From: Amyloporia xantha
Lineage: Eukaryota; Basidiomycota; Agaricomycetes; Polyporales; Adustoporiaceae
NCBI GenBank assembly: GCA_036971615.1
Contig: JAYKKR010000001.1
Location: 2,294,001 to 2,358,000, forward strand
DNA: 64,000 nucleotides
Direction of reading: 5' to 3'
The notes below the pieces were generated by a model. It had not been told where the DNA came from. It ran no database searches and worked only from the letters and a program-made list of their open reading frames with translations. This document shows positions 32,480-44,860 of this stretch, piece by piece (the first letter of the stretch is position 1; every line of letters begins with the position of its first letter). The position numbers and the translations under genes are program-made.

Positions 32480-35400
32480 TCAGTACGGCATCAGCCTCCT
32501 CAACTCCCGCGCACGAGCCTCGATCTCTTCCTCCCCGTCCTCTTCATTCGCCTCATGCATCCTCACGTCCCTGTCCTCCTTCCATCCTTCCACCGTCTCA
32601 TCCAGTCCCTTCCGCATTCGAATCCCTCGCTCCGCCATTGTCTCTGCCCACTCATTCAGCTCGAGCGCGCTGAACGCGCTGCGCAGCGGACCAAATGCCA
32701 ATAGATACAGTTCTACCCACGTTCATTCGAATTAGTCCAGACCGTCACATAAGGTTCCAAAAACACGCACCCTTGACCAACGGGCACTCGCCAACAGCTC
32801 GGAACAACAGCTTCTTGGCTCGTTCCAACTGGCCCGCCTTAATCTCGAACTCTACGTACATTCGCCACAGAACGGCACTGCCTCGTGTCCTACAGCCAGA
32901 CAAGGCCTGTCAGTATCAGCGTAGCGAGCGGTAAGGAAATACTCACCGTTCGCTCTCCACAGCGGCGGAGAGCCCGCCCCTTGTCCGCTCCTGCTCCGCT
33001 TCCCATTTGCCCTTCTCCCAGCCTGCCACCCAGACCTCCGCTACTCTTCTCACTAGATCCTTCTCCCTCATACCGCTGTCCGTAGCGTTGTCGCCTAGCA
33101 TGGCCCGCACGCGTCCCCAGATACCCTGTCCCTTTCTGAGCTTCCAAGAATATCCCCAAGATGACCGTGTTGCTCCGGATACAATTCAACCGCCTGCTCT
33201 GCCCTCTCCCGTAGTAGAGCAGGCGGCAGCGGGTTCCGTAGAAGTGTACCATGTCTGTAAAGTAATGATAAAGAAGCAACAGTCAAGCTTTCATGGGCCG
33301 GCTTCCCGAGCTCGAGCACACCGAGATGGACATCGAGCACCGCCAGTGCAGATTGTGCGGACGCAGTTAGAAGCTCGAGCAGAGCTAACAACTTGATCCA
33401 GACCTCGCGGTCTTCCCAACGGGCCGCAGGTGTTTGCGCCAGCGCTTCCTGCAGATGTCGTTTGGCTCGGAGGAACGCAACGCCGCCTGTACCTCGTGTT
33501 CCAGTGGAAAGCACGATGACCTCTGCTGCGGCATCCGACCGTCCTGCGAGCCACTCCATTTCAGCCCAGTCCCACCATAGCTGAGTGCCAGAGGGAGAAT
33601 GGGATCGTGAAGCCGTGAGGACCGTCTGATAGACCTTACGTGCTGCATCCAGACGACCCCGGAGCCGTTCCAGACGAGCATGCGCAGCCCAATGGCTCAA
33701 GGACTCTTGTGCTGAGGCTAGCAGGGTCTTCGATAACCGCGACGCCCTACAAGGACGTGGTCCGTAAGTGTGTGGTGTCAACCCAGAACAGATGACCACG
33801 TACTCCTTCAAGCTGCAAGCAGCCTCGAACGCAAGCGCGAGGACTTCCCACTCGACATTGTCCTCAGACCTGCATTGAGCAAAAACTTGCCTGACTACGC
33901 CCTGATCTACATCAGCGACATCTTCGGGTCCCCACATTGTCCACCTCTCATCCGTTGCACCCTCGAGCGGACCAAGCACTCCACGCCCCCAGTTCTTTAT
34001 TGGCCCAAATGCGCTCACATACTCACGCTCCCGCCCAATGAGCACACCCGCCTGTGCATCCGCGGTGATCCGCGTGGCTGCCTTCACTTTGTCTGAGGGA
34101 AGGATGGACGCGAGATACGCGGGGGAGATGAGGTGTGTATACGCCCAGCGGTCGTCGGTGTTGTCTCCAGGCGTCGATGAGAGCGTGTTCAAGAATCCAG
34201 GGACGTGCAGGCCGAGGAAGGCAAGCCAGATTATACGAAGGGTATGCTTGGCATGTGGTGTTCGAAGTGGGATGAGGAGTGGGCGGATGTCGGAAAATAG
34301 AATCGTCGCGTAGGGGTCGGCGTCGGCGGACTCGTCGAAGGACCGCGTGGGTAGGTGGTTTGTGCGATCTGAAAGCGACTCGAGAGTTGCCCAGCGACGG
34401 AACGGATCAGTCTCTGTAGTGGTAGGCTCTACGACTTTTCGAGCAGAGGTGGAGGCCGTTGAGCGATCGTACTCTAACCAATGTGCCCAGCCTTTTGCGC
34501 CTGATTCGCCTATTCGTGGTACTTCCGATTCCCAGAACTCTTCGAGAGTATCTAATTGATGTTCGAATTGCTCCTTATATAACATGCTTGGTGTCTTGTA
34601 TGTCCTGCAAGATGTACCCAGTGAGACAACTTTACCTGGCAAACACAATTGTTCAGCAACATACAGCTCTGCTTGTGCTTGGAAGAGCGCGTTAGCGCGT
34701 TCGACATAACCTGGCAATGAGTTTGCCGTCAGTAGGATTCGTGAATAATGCCGCGCCAATACCGACCTGCGTCCCGAAAAGCTACTGCGACTCTCCACAA
34801 CACCCTAAGCTTGCCGACTTCATCGTCACTATTCGAACCGAGCACCCGCGTAGCATCCTCGACAATGCCTTCCATCCCTCTGTCACCTTGCCTGATACTC
34901 CAATCCAGCCATTCCATCCATATCTCGATCCCACCAACCTTTAGCGCGTCCTCCCACTCCGCTCTTAACTTACTGGCGTCCCAGACCTCCTCTCCGGCTT
35001 TGAGATATCGGAGCCTGAGTGACTTCGAGGATGAGTTACTCGGGTGAGCAGTAAGGGCGCGGGATAGAACAGAGAGTGTTATTTCCGAGCGGGCTTTTGG
35101 CGCATTGTTTGACAGAAAGGGGATGGTGGAGAGGGTATGAGAGAGGAGAGAAAGCCAGGTGGATATAGAGGACGGTTCTGCAGACAACCGCTCTTCCAGT
35201 GACTTGAGCGTGGCCTGCAGGGAAGTCATCGGAGTCGTGTCAGATTCATCTTCGGAGCTTTCAGCTTCGTCCTCCTCCTCAGATGAGGCTGAGCCATCTG
35301 AGTCGACGTCGTGTTTCGGTGCAATGATGTCCCTGTAGGACTGGTCGTTCTTGCGGTCGTGGCGCGAAGACACGCGCAAGAAGCCTTCGACCTCTTGGTA

Positions 35401-36096
35401 TTTGTACTTGTCCTCAGAGGATGCAAGCAGTCTCCGTGTAGGCGCAGCATGCAGTAGATGTCGCGAGCTGGAGTCCGTCAAGGCATGCATCTAAGTACGG
35501 TCAATCCGTCAGATTTGTAGCGACCAGAGGGAGTATAGAATACCTTTCGTCTCCCACCCACAGCGACCTCCACGCCTTTCCGCCCTCGATGTACAACCCT
35601 CCACACCGGATCCAAACCCAAGACCGACTTTCCCCCTAACGTTCTGTTAGTTGTCGCCAAACCATGCATAAAGGGACTCACAAGCGACTAGATGATACCG
35701 AGGCACGCTTCCGGCATGCAGGCCACCGTATGTTACATTGAGCGGGTCGCCCTTGCGATCAGTGAAATACAATGGCGGAGAAGTGGGTCTCTTCAGATCA
35801 AGGCCCTCCTCATTCCGTCTACGACTGTCTTCTTCAGCCTTCAACAATTCATCAACTACACCGCCGTAGCCTCTTTCACTGCTACGCCGCTTCGAGTGGC
35901 TCGCCCCTTCGGCACTCCTTTCATGCTTTCGCTTGCGTTCCTTACGCGATGCGTCGTCTTTCTCCTTCTTCACCTTGCGTTTCTTCGCTTCTCGACCGTC
36001 GTCTACTGTGCTCGATTCACGCTTGGTGAGTCCAGGGTTGAGATCCGGAAACGAGCTGAATGACGGTGGAAATGAGGAGAATGAAGGTGCAGACAT
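32480..36096 (-). CDS. nrde2: NRDE2-family protein (RNA surveillance/RNA interference helper)
   Basis: NRDE2 proteins are nuclear factors that bind the helicase Mtr4 and affect RNA splicing, decay and, in some species, RNA-directed silencing. The start MSAPSFSSFPPSFSSFPDLN is followed by a Lys/Arg-rich nuclear segment (KKRKVKKEKDD, RKERKRKHERS) and the family block SPPLYFTDRKGDPLNVTYGG. The next exon has DKYKYQEVEGFLRVSSRHDRKNDQSYRDI and the NRDE-2 block SLEERLSAEPSSISTWLSLL, then helical TPR/HAT-like repeats (LRLRYLKAGEEVW, GIEIWMEWLDWSIRQGDRG, LWWDWAEMEWLAGRSDAAAE) through to the last exon ending in ELRRLMPY. Four or more introns are needed. It is divergently arranged with NIP7, sharing a 371-base promoter with a central CACGTG. 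Identity is strong. Confidence 0.9.
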
Positions 36097-36282
36097 GATA
36101 TTCTTATGGTGCGGGTTTCTTGATAGAGAAGTAAGAGTGTGTACTGTATACACGAATACAGGAAGGCAGATGAGTGAAGCTGGCTGAGAACAAAGACCTA
36201 GCAAGTCAAGACGGCGCAGTGCTTTATGAAGCTCAGGCCTTGAGCCTTGGCTCAAGCGCCCGATGCGCTCGACTTGATCGGT

Positions 36283-36288
36283 CACGTG
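36283..36288. promoter_or_regulatory. CACGTG box between NRDE2 and NIP7
   Basis: GTCACGTG lies almost midway in the divergent promoter, about 180 bases from each start codon, so it could serve either gene. Confidence 0.4.
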
Positions 36289-36467
36289 GAATGCGATCAT
36301 ATGTTTTCCCAGGATGGCAAGTGATCGGTCCTTTACGACTTTTCTCTTCGACGGCGTTTGAGCTGATCCATTCGAGTTCTCCTCAGCCCCTCGACCTCAC
36401 CCATCGAAGGTCGTATCGATCTAGCGTACACGACTCTAGTATTTTTATACTCAGAGACCTTCACGAA

Positions 36468-37287
36468 ATGCGTCCCCTGACGGAAGAAGAAAGCAAAGCG
36501 GTATTTACCAAGCTAGCAAATTACATCGTGGGTTAACAGCAGTATGCAGCATTCTCAATCCATTGATACCATCTGCATACAGGGCAAGAACTTGGTCCAC
36601 CTTATTGATCGCCCAGACGAGCCATATTGCTTCCGCTTACAAAAAGACAGGGTTTTCTATGTCTCTGAATCGTCCATGCGTCTAGGCATCTCTGTTGCGC
36701 GACCAAATCTGGTCAGCCTTGGGACATGTTTTGGCAAATTTTCGAAGAGCGGGAAATTTAGACTCCACATTACTGCACTGGATTATCTAGCACAATATGC
36801 AAAATACAAGGTGCGTCTCTTGAGTATAGAGAGGCGAACATGATGACAAACATTATTTATGTCCTGCAGGTGTGGATCAAACCGAACGGAGAGATGCCTT
36901 TCTTGTACGGCAACCATGTTCTCAAAGCACACCTTGGGCGTATAACAGAGGACACTCCTGAGCATCAAGGTGTCGTTGTCTTTAGCATGAATGATATACC
37001 ACTAGTGCGCACATTCTGGCCTGCGTCTCGTTCACAGGTCTGACAGTTTACGACAGGGGTTTGGTGTGACCGCTCGCTCAACGGTAGATACCCGCAAACT
37101 TGATCCAACAGCCATCATTGTATTCCATCAAGCGTATGTTTGATCCGGATCTTTCACAAACATATAGACTGACTCAGACAACTGTAGTGACGTTGGAGAG
37201 TATTTGCGTGACGAGGTCAGTCTACAGATCACAACGTGTTTTCTTTTAACTCATCTTTCACGATGTTCTCAGGAAACCCTGTTTTGA
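36468..37287 (+). CDS. NIP7: 60S ribosome biogenesis protein Nip7
   Basis: Nip7 is a nucleolar/cytosolic factor required for 27S pre-rRNA processing and 60S assembly; its PUA domain binds RNA. Small exons join to about 180 residues: [20 protein letters not shown], then [51 protein letters not shown], the PUA domain [20 protein letters not shown] ... [20 protein letters not shown], and the C-terminal [18 protein letters not shown]. The first intron uses a GTGGGT donor after NYI. The last exon is five codons (GAA ACC CTG TTT TGA). Length and all family blocks are complete. It starts at the ATG of MRPLT, the usual Nip7 N terminus. Confidence 0.96.
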
Positions 37288-37605
37288 ATACACCTTATTG
37301 ATATTGCTCGCCTTGGGCTATCCTGGAACCTCCGATCGGGTTAATGAAGTGCTCAGCCGTATCGAGAGGACGTAAAAGTGCATTCCGATGCTCCCGTACA
37401 TTCATTACTTTCGTTCGGCAATGTGTATGATGGTAGTGTATATTACATGGGGCTTTTTATGCAATGTCTACACTTTACGATCCTGATTTGGGCCAATTGG
37501 TGGTATTCCTGAACACATATATAATTGTGTTTGATCGCGCGTGCATTGGGCTACCCCGCATCCTCGTCACGCCTCGAGTGCGCGTCTGCACGTGTCTGCC
37601 ATGAA
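37288..37605. other. Spacer between NIP7 and SEC39
   Basis: About 320 bases, both flanking genes on the plus strand. It is AT-rich near 37,380-37,520. A CACGTG lies at 37589-37594, just before the SEC39 start codon. No gene is seen. Confidence 0.5.
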
Positions 37606-40600
37606 ATGGCGTCCGTTACGACTTCCACGTCCCCGGAGGACCTCTGCACGCAATGGCTGGGCTTGTCCGACGAAGAGCTCTCTCCGGAAAAGGTGGAACA
37701 GCTTCTAAGACCTGTTCACGACGATCTCTGGGTCGCTACTGCATGCGTGGACCGGATACTGGAGGACGCGACCGTACAACGATCGGTTCTCGAGCTCGGC
37801 ATCGACAGGACAGGCCCTGCACTCCAACGGAGCAAGGACGCGTATGTTGATCCTATTCAAACCTCTGAAGTGGCGGAGGAGGGGAGAGAAGAGGCAATGA
37901 AGATCACTCAGGACCATCCGTTAACGAAGGACCAAAGGCAGCATGCTTCGCTTGTCTCTCATTTCCATCTGCAACCAGCAGACGCACAGTTATGCTGTAT
38001 ACGCGTGGTATTACTGGACCGTCTCGACAGATTGAACACCTATGTCGAGATGTGCAAGGAAACGACAGCGGAGGTGCAGGCCACCGACGATGTGGTAGAG
38101 GACGGGTGGGACGATGATCCATGGGCGGAGGATGAGCCTGCTGCAGCTACACCAGCGGACTCTTTCGTACCTCTCCCCACCGTTTTGACAGCCGACTTGC
38201 TGCAGATAGCATGTCTCCTCGCATCCATGGAACATTTTGCCGCCCTCCGAATACTCATGGCACGACATGACCGCTTATGGCCTTACCGCTTTTCGATCCT
38301 CGACAGTGTGCCAGAACATGCTATTGCCACAGACTTCAGAGATATCCTTCCCAGCTACGACCCCGTGGAGGACAAGGAACAGATTACTGAATCAAAACCT
38401 TGGAGGGCTCAGCTTGATTTTGCGGAGAGTTCTGAACTTCGAGCAGCCCTTTCAGACTCACGTATATCTTTCAATGTGGACTTCCCGTCGCAGCCCACAG
38501 ACGAGTTCTCTCCACGCTCAGAGCCGCTTTCAGCAGCTGACCTCGCCGCATGGTATCGGGACAGAATTGACCTGATTCTCTCCTCTACTGGAATGATAGA
38601 TGCCGCGTTTTCCTTAGTACAACATGCAGCATCTCAAGGTCTACCTGGTCTCGACGAGGTTGGCGAGGAGCTCAGTCTTCTTTCGCGGCTTGTCTACGAT
38701 GCGAATGCCTCCGCTGTGGACAGTGGAGATGATTGGACCTTGGCGCGTTGGAAGTCCATGGACCCATCCGCAGTTGTTCGTACGTACCTCGCACATTCCA
38801 CACCCGACACCGTAGCCAAGGATATCAGCAAGCTCGTCATGCCATATTTATTCGTTCTCGAGTCGCGCGCAGAGCGTGCAGGACATCCAGAACCCTCTCT
38901 TCCATCTCGGCTTCTCTATGAATATATTTCCTCAATGCCAGGCTTGAGATTGTCGCAGCCATTTTCGAGGCTTCGAAGCCGACTTTGCCTCCTGCTCAAC
39001 GGCTCGTACGGAACGACGAGGACATGGCACGTTTGGCCCTTGCATGTCTATACGGCAGTGACAGCTTAGACGATTGGGCAACCATGAGTCGTATCTTCGA
39101 GTGTCTTCCCGCATGGGAAACCACAGAAGATGAAGATGAGGCGGACGAAGCAGACACTACCATAGCTTCATTGGGTGCTTTTGTTACCCCGTCGACCGCT
39201 CGTCCTCGCTGCACACCTGCCGATCTGATGCTCTTCTTCAAGCCACTTCCCTCGTCATCGCTATCACGCGCCCTTGATGTCTTGGATGTTCATCTAGAAT
39301 CTGGGGAAATCCTTGCGAGATGGAATGTACCAGCGCCATTGCGGTGGTTCTTGCAGAGCAACGGTAACATAGGTGAACAGCGTTCCTGGGCTAACAGAAT
39401 GGCACGACGCGCGGGTGGGTCCAAAGACAAGCTGGACACTCAACAAGATTGGGAATGGCTGTTGGAAGACATGCTCAAGCTTTCGGATTCTGGAGACAGC
39501 GGTGCTTGGAGCGCATTCTGCTTACTTTCCAAGGACGATGTGATCCGGATCTTCTTCAGCGGTCTTCTTAGTACAGGCAGTGAGTGGGTAACCCTCATTG
39601 TTCACCATAATGCTCACTGGTCTGGGGATCGTAGAATTCGACATCGCAAAGAATTTGCTGCGTTCGTCCAACGTCCATCTTTCGTTGGATTCCCATGTCA
39701 TTGAAGATATCTGTTTGACGTGTTCTCAAGAGTTCTATGAAAATGCAAGTTCCGGCAATTATCACTTCGGTGACATGAAGCTTGCTTATGACTGGTAGGT
39801 GTGAATATCCTCGTTCAGATAGGGACGCTAAACACCTGGTACTTCTGACCAGTCTGGACATTCCTCCTTCTTCCGAGCGTACTTTGAAAGAGAAGGAATT
39901 CATCGAGGCGACGTCTCGCCTATGCTCTTTTAATCTAATGTCTCGCCCCGGTATTCCAATCACACCCCTTGAAATTCGGTTGACAAAGGATCGCTTATCC
40001 CTCGTCTCTCGTGTTCTTTCTAGCAACAATGATGCATACAAGCACACGCAGGTCATTCTCGAACTTGTTCACAAGCTCGGATTTCGGGGAGACGTGGTGG
40101 CAGAAGTAAAAACTCTGGCTATGCTCGTCGAGACCGCACTACAGGCGGAAGATTTCACACGCGCGTACGAGACTAGCGAGAAGATGGTTGAAAGGGTCGT
40201 GAAGCTCAGGACATCTGCTCCTCTCGGCCATGTAGAGCCGAGCGTGCAGGAAGCGAACGAGGTCTGTTGGGTCGCCTGCTTCCAACTAGGACGCCACCCA
40301 GAGTTTGAGGATGTGCAGAAGAAGTTGATTCTGCTGGGTCGTGCACTCGAGCTGTGTCCACCTGACAAACTGGTCGACATCCTTGCGGTCTGGCGTCGAG
40401 TCGACGAAGAAGTCATGGAAGAGCGACGTGAGCGACTAGCGTCTCATCACACTGGCGCGCATGCCACGCAGGCACGCAAACGTGTAACATCACCTCCTGA
40501 CCCTGTCGCATCGCTAGCAGGTCGCCTTCAGCATTTACGAATCCCCGATCTGCACATGCCGCATTCACCATTGGTCAACGCTCCTGATGCAGCGGCATTG

Positions 40601-40810
40601 GCAAATAAGGCCTTCAGCCGTGTTGCCGCCAACTTCCCTTTCTCTGTAGGCAGCCGTGGTCGGACATTCATGTCTGACGATGACGGTTCATGGGAAAGAA
40701 ACAGGGAAGATGGTCGGACGAGAACAGGTAGCCCTGATGTCTCTGCCCAGGCTTCCCGTGTTTTGCAGGCAGGCATTGGCTGGCTGCTTGGTGCTGATGA
40801 TGACCGTTGA
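37606..40810 (+). CDS. SEC39: Sec39-domain protein (Dsl1 ER tether subunit), with an apparent frameshift
   Basis: Sec39 is a helical-rod subunit of the Dsl1 complex that tethers COPI vesicles at the ER. The chain begins MASVTTSTSPEDLCTQWLGL and shows the Sec39 domain through the first long exon (LQPADAQLCCIRVVLLDRLD, ADLLQIACLLASMEHFAALR, DRLWPYRFSILDSVPEHAI). It then continues in another frame as LEIVAAIFEASKPTLPPAQR, ARLALACLYGSDSLDDWATM, and after an intron near 39580 as EFDIAKNLLRSSNVHLSLDS, with a final exon from about 39850. Between LLYEY (frame of 38938) and LNARLEIV (frame of 38943), at 38918-38943, the frame shifts by two bases in an AT run. No GT-AG intron joins the two parts without losing the conserved text. 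This is either a sequencing or assembly indel or a real lesion. Domain content on both sides is good. Confidence 0.82.
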
Positions 40811-41367
40811 TAGTACTCTGGATCCTATATGGACATTTCGACTTTTTATGGCCTTAGGTAGTATGGTGCAGTAGTTGATTACTTATTGATGGACATGAGT
40901 ACGACAGAGCTAAAGGCCTGAGAGCAGGCGCTTGCATTCCATCAAAGAAACGACTGCGAAGTACAGTATGGGAAGTACTGGTCGACTAGACGCGTGTGGA
41001 TAGACAGGAGGAGTATGAATGAGTGGATGTGCAGGTGCGAGTGCGAGTGCGAGTGAGAAGAGGACGACACTAGTGAGACACATTATTACAGTCTAAGAAG
41101 CTCCAATACAAAAGACGAACAGGATAGAGGGACGTGTGAACAGAACAGAGACAACAGACGATGCAATATTACGAATATTAAGAATAAACACACAAGATTC
41201 CTGCCGACAACAATAGATGAAGGGCGTGAAGTTCTAGACTTCTACAAAGTGGTGATACACAACGAAGGAGGGTGGAATACTGGGCTATAAAGTTAGAGGA
41301 AAGCAGCCAGTATACAGGTAGAAATGATGTTGTCGGATGTAGATGATGGGGGTGCGGGGGGTGAACT
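40811..41367. other. Convergent spacer with a short tandem repeat
   Basis: About 560 bases between two stops. A short GTGCGA array (three copies, 41035-41052, then GTGAGA) is the only structure seen. No gene is identified. Confidence 0.55.
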
Positions 41368-44144
41368 TCAGGTTCCGCTTGCAAAGCGAGAACCCACGCC
41401 AGTACGTGCTCGAGGTCTGTTCACAACGCCGCCGACTTTGACACCAGCCTTCTTCAACTCCTCGACGCAGGTATTGCTACCGGCACCTGGACGGCCGATA
41501 GAACCCCTACCGCACGCAGAACAATACGGCGAGCAGTTCTCTTCCGCACGGAGGTCGTCTACTTCCGCTTTGAGATCCCGCACTTGACCCTCGAGTTCCC
41601 AGATCTGTCTCTGCCACGCCTTCCGTGCGACCAGGATCTGTTCCTGAAGCGTATTGATGACAGAGGACTGATCGTCCTGAGCGATGATAGGCACGCTCTT
41701 GTCGTCAGATGCACTAGAATACGCCTTTTGGAAATCGACACTGAGGGGTGAGACGGCTGTTGTTGCCGTGGTCGGTGTGCCATGGTCAATGTCTAGAGAT
41801 GGTCGAGACCGAGGGCTGGCAAGTTGGTCCGCAAAATTTGTGCTGAAGAGTGTTGATACAGGACGCAGGCTCAACGCGACAAAATCAGATGTCCCGGGAG
41901 GTGCACTGTTTGGGATCGGCGGATTGGACATCACGCTCGAGAATGAGTCTTCAGCAGTTGGAGTGATGGTCACCGTATGGCCATGGGGCGAATATTCGCT
42001 GATAGAGGTGAAAGGCGGACCAGGATGTAGTTTGGAGGTGTGCATCATGGATGAAGACGTGACAATCGACAGCCCAGGCGTGTTGCGCCTGGCACTCAGC
42101 TGGCGTTCCCTTGAGAGCGACTCCTTGGACCCAGACGCATCTGAGGGTGAGTCAGAGGAATTACCAGAGTCGGCGTTGCCGGTGCTAACGTCTCCCAGAA
42201 GTGACGGCGACAATGACGGAACAGGTACTCGATGGGTCGACGCCTTTCTCGTTCTCGGAGGATGCGATGTAGTGTGAGTCAAGGGCATATTCACCGTCTC
42301 AGTCGATAACGAGGGAACCGGTGGCGGTGGAGAATACAATGCTCTATCTCGCTCCTTCGCGTTGAACAGTCTCATGAAGCCACTCTTCTTCCGCGTCACC
42401 AACCTCGCAGGCACACTGTTAGCTGCGATATTCGCCGAGTCTGAGGGCATAGGTGGTCGTTGACTCGGATCTGGCTTCACCTTGGCGCCGCTCGCGCTAC
42501 TTGATCTCACCCTCGCGCTTGTGCTCTGGCTTTGCGGGTCAGGCTCCGGCGCGCTAGCTTGTGTCTTCGACGGGCCAGCTGCAAATCCGCTCGAAATGGC
42601 TGGGTTGGCCGTCGCGCTCCGAGAGCGTTCCCGCGCCTGTGCCTGTGCCTCCTCCAGAGAAATCAATTTGATCGACGAAGTCACGGAGCTCTCATTCCAC
42701 CCTGGGAACGCAGAAGAACTAGCCCCCGACGCAAGCTTGGTATCTCTGCTTCTCATCTTCGGGCTCATTTCTTGGGCACCAGAAGGGCCGTTAGCGACTC
42801 CATTAGGTAGGCTTGGTGGAGGAGGCGGGACAATTTTGTTCACAGTGATGGGAGCGGATATGCCCTTGCCTTGCATGCGGGTGGGCGAATACTCGTGCAC
42901 ACTCGGGTTCACCGACGACAGCGACGTGACAGGTGTCAATGACGAGACTGTAGTATTTGATCGAGATTGGAACATGCTACTCGTCGTCGCCGTGTCAGTG
43001 AGCGTGGCGTTGGAATCGCTGCGATTCACCACGGACGAGGCAGACGATGCGGCCAGCGCTACTTGCTTGGGCGATGGGAGAGGGGAAGGTGGATTATGGG
43101 TCACTCGAGATACGAGGTCCGGATTAGCGTACGGGTGGATGTACTCGTGTTGCGGTGTATTTGGCGTAGATGCACGCGAGGAACTATCAGAGAATGTGCC
43201 GTCCAGAGGAGACAGCGGAGCAGGGGACACATTGCGCATGAGGCGTGACATAGGAGATGTATTCGCTGGCTGAGGAGGGAAGGGAGGCAGACGCGTGTCA
43301 ATAGGCTCAAGACTGGAACCGGAAGGATTTGAAGGAGTCCGCGACCGCAATCGCGAGAGGGACAATTTATCTCGGAGCGTTGGCTGCGGTGATGATGCGA
43401 GAGCAAGCGAGGTCGACGACATGGACGCTTGAGCCAAAGCACTGCAACACGAAATGGTCGTTGGTCAGTGAAAGAGCGATACGGTAAAACAGTGGCATAC
43501 AGAAGAGCACCACCGTTATTTGTGAACGAGTCTAGCGACTGTTTGGGCTTTCCGGTAGAGCGATTCGAGTCCGTGCTCGGTCTCTTCTCATTACTACCCT
43601 TGCCCAAACCCCAGACTCTCTTCCCTCCATCTCCGCCTTTCTTGTTCTTGGAACGCTTAGGACCAGACACCTCCCGTTCGTCTTGCTCCACAATATCATC
43701 TTCCCCAAGCTCCCAAGGCGCGCGAGAGTGGACAGTCATTTTAGGACCATACATGTTGATTCTGGGCAGTTCCTCTTCGTCCTCAGGTGTTGAGAGGTCA
43801 TCACCCTCGTGAGAGTTACTGAATTCGTAGGAAGAGCGAGGGTCATCATCAAGATCTAGGCTGCTGGCATTAGGGAGATTGAGACGGTCCCGGTCTGACA
43901 TGGGAGAGCGAGGCTCGGAGGGAGGTGCACGAGCGTGCAGGGGAACAACGAGGTCAAATTGAGCATCGAGCTGTGCTCTTTCTGTGGAACGAGGAGAGAA
44001 GTGTGCACGACTGTACACGGATGGGGAATCAGAAAATTCGGAAAGAGAGGGGAAGCGACCGTGGAGATCCGCTCGGGCCGCACGCTGGTCTAGTAAATGT
44101 CGAAGATGGTCGTCTCTGTCGGTGGGGGGACTCATGACGCTCAT
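41368..44144 (-). CDS. Low-complexity basidiomycete protein with C-terminal coiled coil and cysteine motif
   Basis: Two main exons read from 44144 (MSVMSPPTDRDDHLRHLLDQ) to about 43500, and from about 43440 to the stop at 41368, giving roughly 900 residues. A second ATG lies nine bases further on, and the frame stays open upstream to 44303 through a GAC/GAG repeat, so the start is tentative. The protein is mostly disordered Ser/Pro/Thr-rich sequence, with a central conserved-looking patch (PRINMYGPKMTVHSRAPWEL). Near the C terminus it has a coiled coil (INTLQEQILVARKAWQRQIW, LEGQVRDLKAEVDDLRAEE) directly followed by CSPYCSACGRGSIGRPG, a possible metal-binding or lipidation site. I do not recognise a named family. 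The coiled coil may drive dimerisation. It faces away from CGR1, about 700 bases apart. Confidence 0.75.
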
Positions 44145-44220
44145 GGGGTCAGAGTGTATGACGACGAGGACGTCGATGAGGACGACGACAACGCCGACGA
44201 CGACGAGAGAGTCGCGGTAA
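44145..44220. repeat. GAC/GAG trinucleotide-rich tract
   Basis: Roughly 70 bases are dominated by gac, gag and gat triplets (plus strand), directly upstream of the low-complexity gene's start. The tract continues purine-rich with gaggaggaggggg up to about 44245. It could be read through as a Val-rich leader if translation began at 44303, which seems unlikely. Confidence 0.6.
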
Positions 44221-44860
44221 GAGGAGGAGGGGGAGGAGGAGGGGAACGATCCGCGCCTGAACTCAACTCCTTCTGGTTTAGCCTTCGAACGCACTTTGGA
44301 CAAATAATGGCAAACAATACTTACTGCTTCTAATCTAGCAGCGGATGATGTTCACCCACCAGCGGGAGCTGATGTTCTCAACCGCGAAAGAGCTGTGTTT
44401 GGTGGCTGTCGGTTGGCGAATTACGAATTCATGACTGCGTTTACAAACGCGGGACGCGCGCTGTGGTGGGAAAGAATTGCAGATCGCACGCAGTCGAGTC
44501 TGTGGTCAGGCCAAGAAGTGTCTACTATTTGACGCCAGAGATCAACTTCTCATGTCCTTCCACATCTCACCAACAGTGCAATCTTTCGCAACAGCAAATT
44601 TTTAATACGTGCGGTGTACGGCAACGCGTTCTCTGCGCGGTCTGTCTCCAGCTGCAGCCTCTTCTGACTCTGCAATGCTTAGATTGGATGGTGTCCCGAT
44701 CTGATCTCATAAGGACAAGGGATCGGGCCCTCGTGGACTGCGCGTGTGTCGCCCGATTTGGTGCAGTTTCCGCCATCAGCGCCTGCTCATTTTCGACCTT
44801 CCGCGGCGGCGACCATTCCAGTCCAGCTTTGGCGTTCAGCTTTCCTCTTCCCGCACCGCC
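44221..44860. other. Divergent intergenic region
   Basis: Promoter region between the low-complexity gene and CGR1. A single open frame (44463-44936, plus) overlaps the CGR1 start in another frame and has no family features. No motif stands out. Confidence 0.45.

Noticed and set aside
41035..41057. GTGCGA tandem repeat
   Set aside because: Only three exact copies in a 3' spacer. It is too short to be a CRISPR array or a meaningful satellite.
42482..43273. 263-codon plus-strand open frame opposite the low-complexity gene
   Set aside because: Antisense of Ser/Pro-rich coding sequence. No start context or motif, and the minus-strand reading has a proper coiled coil and exon joints.
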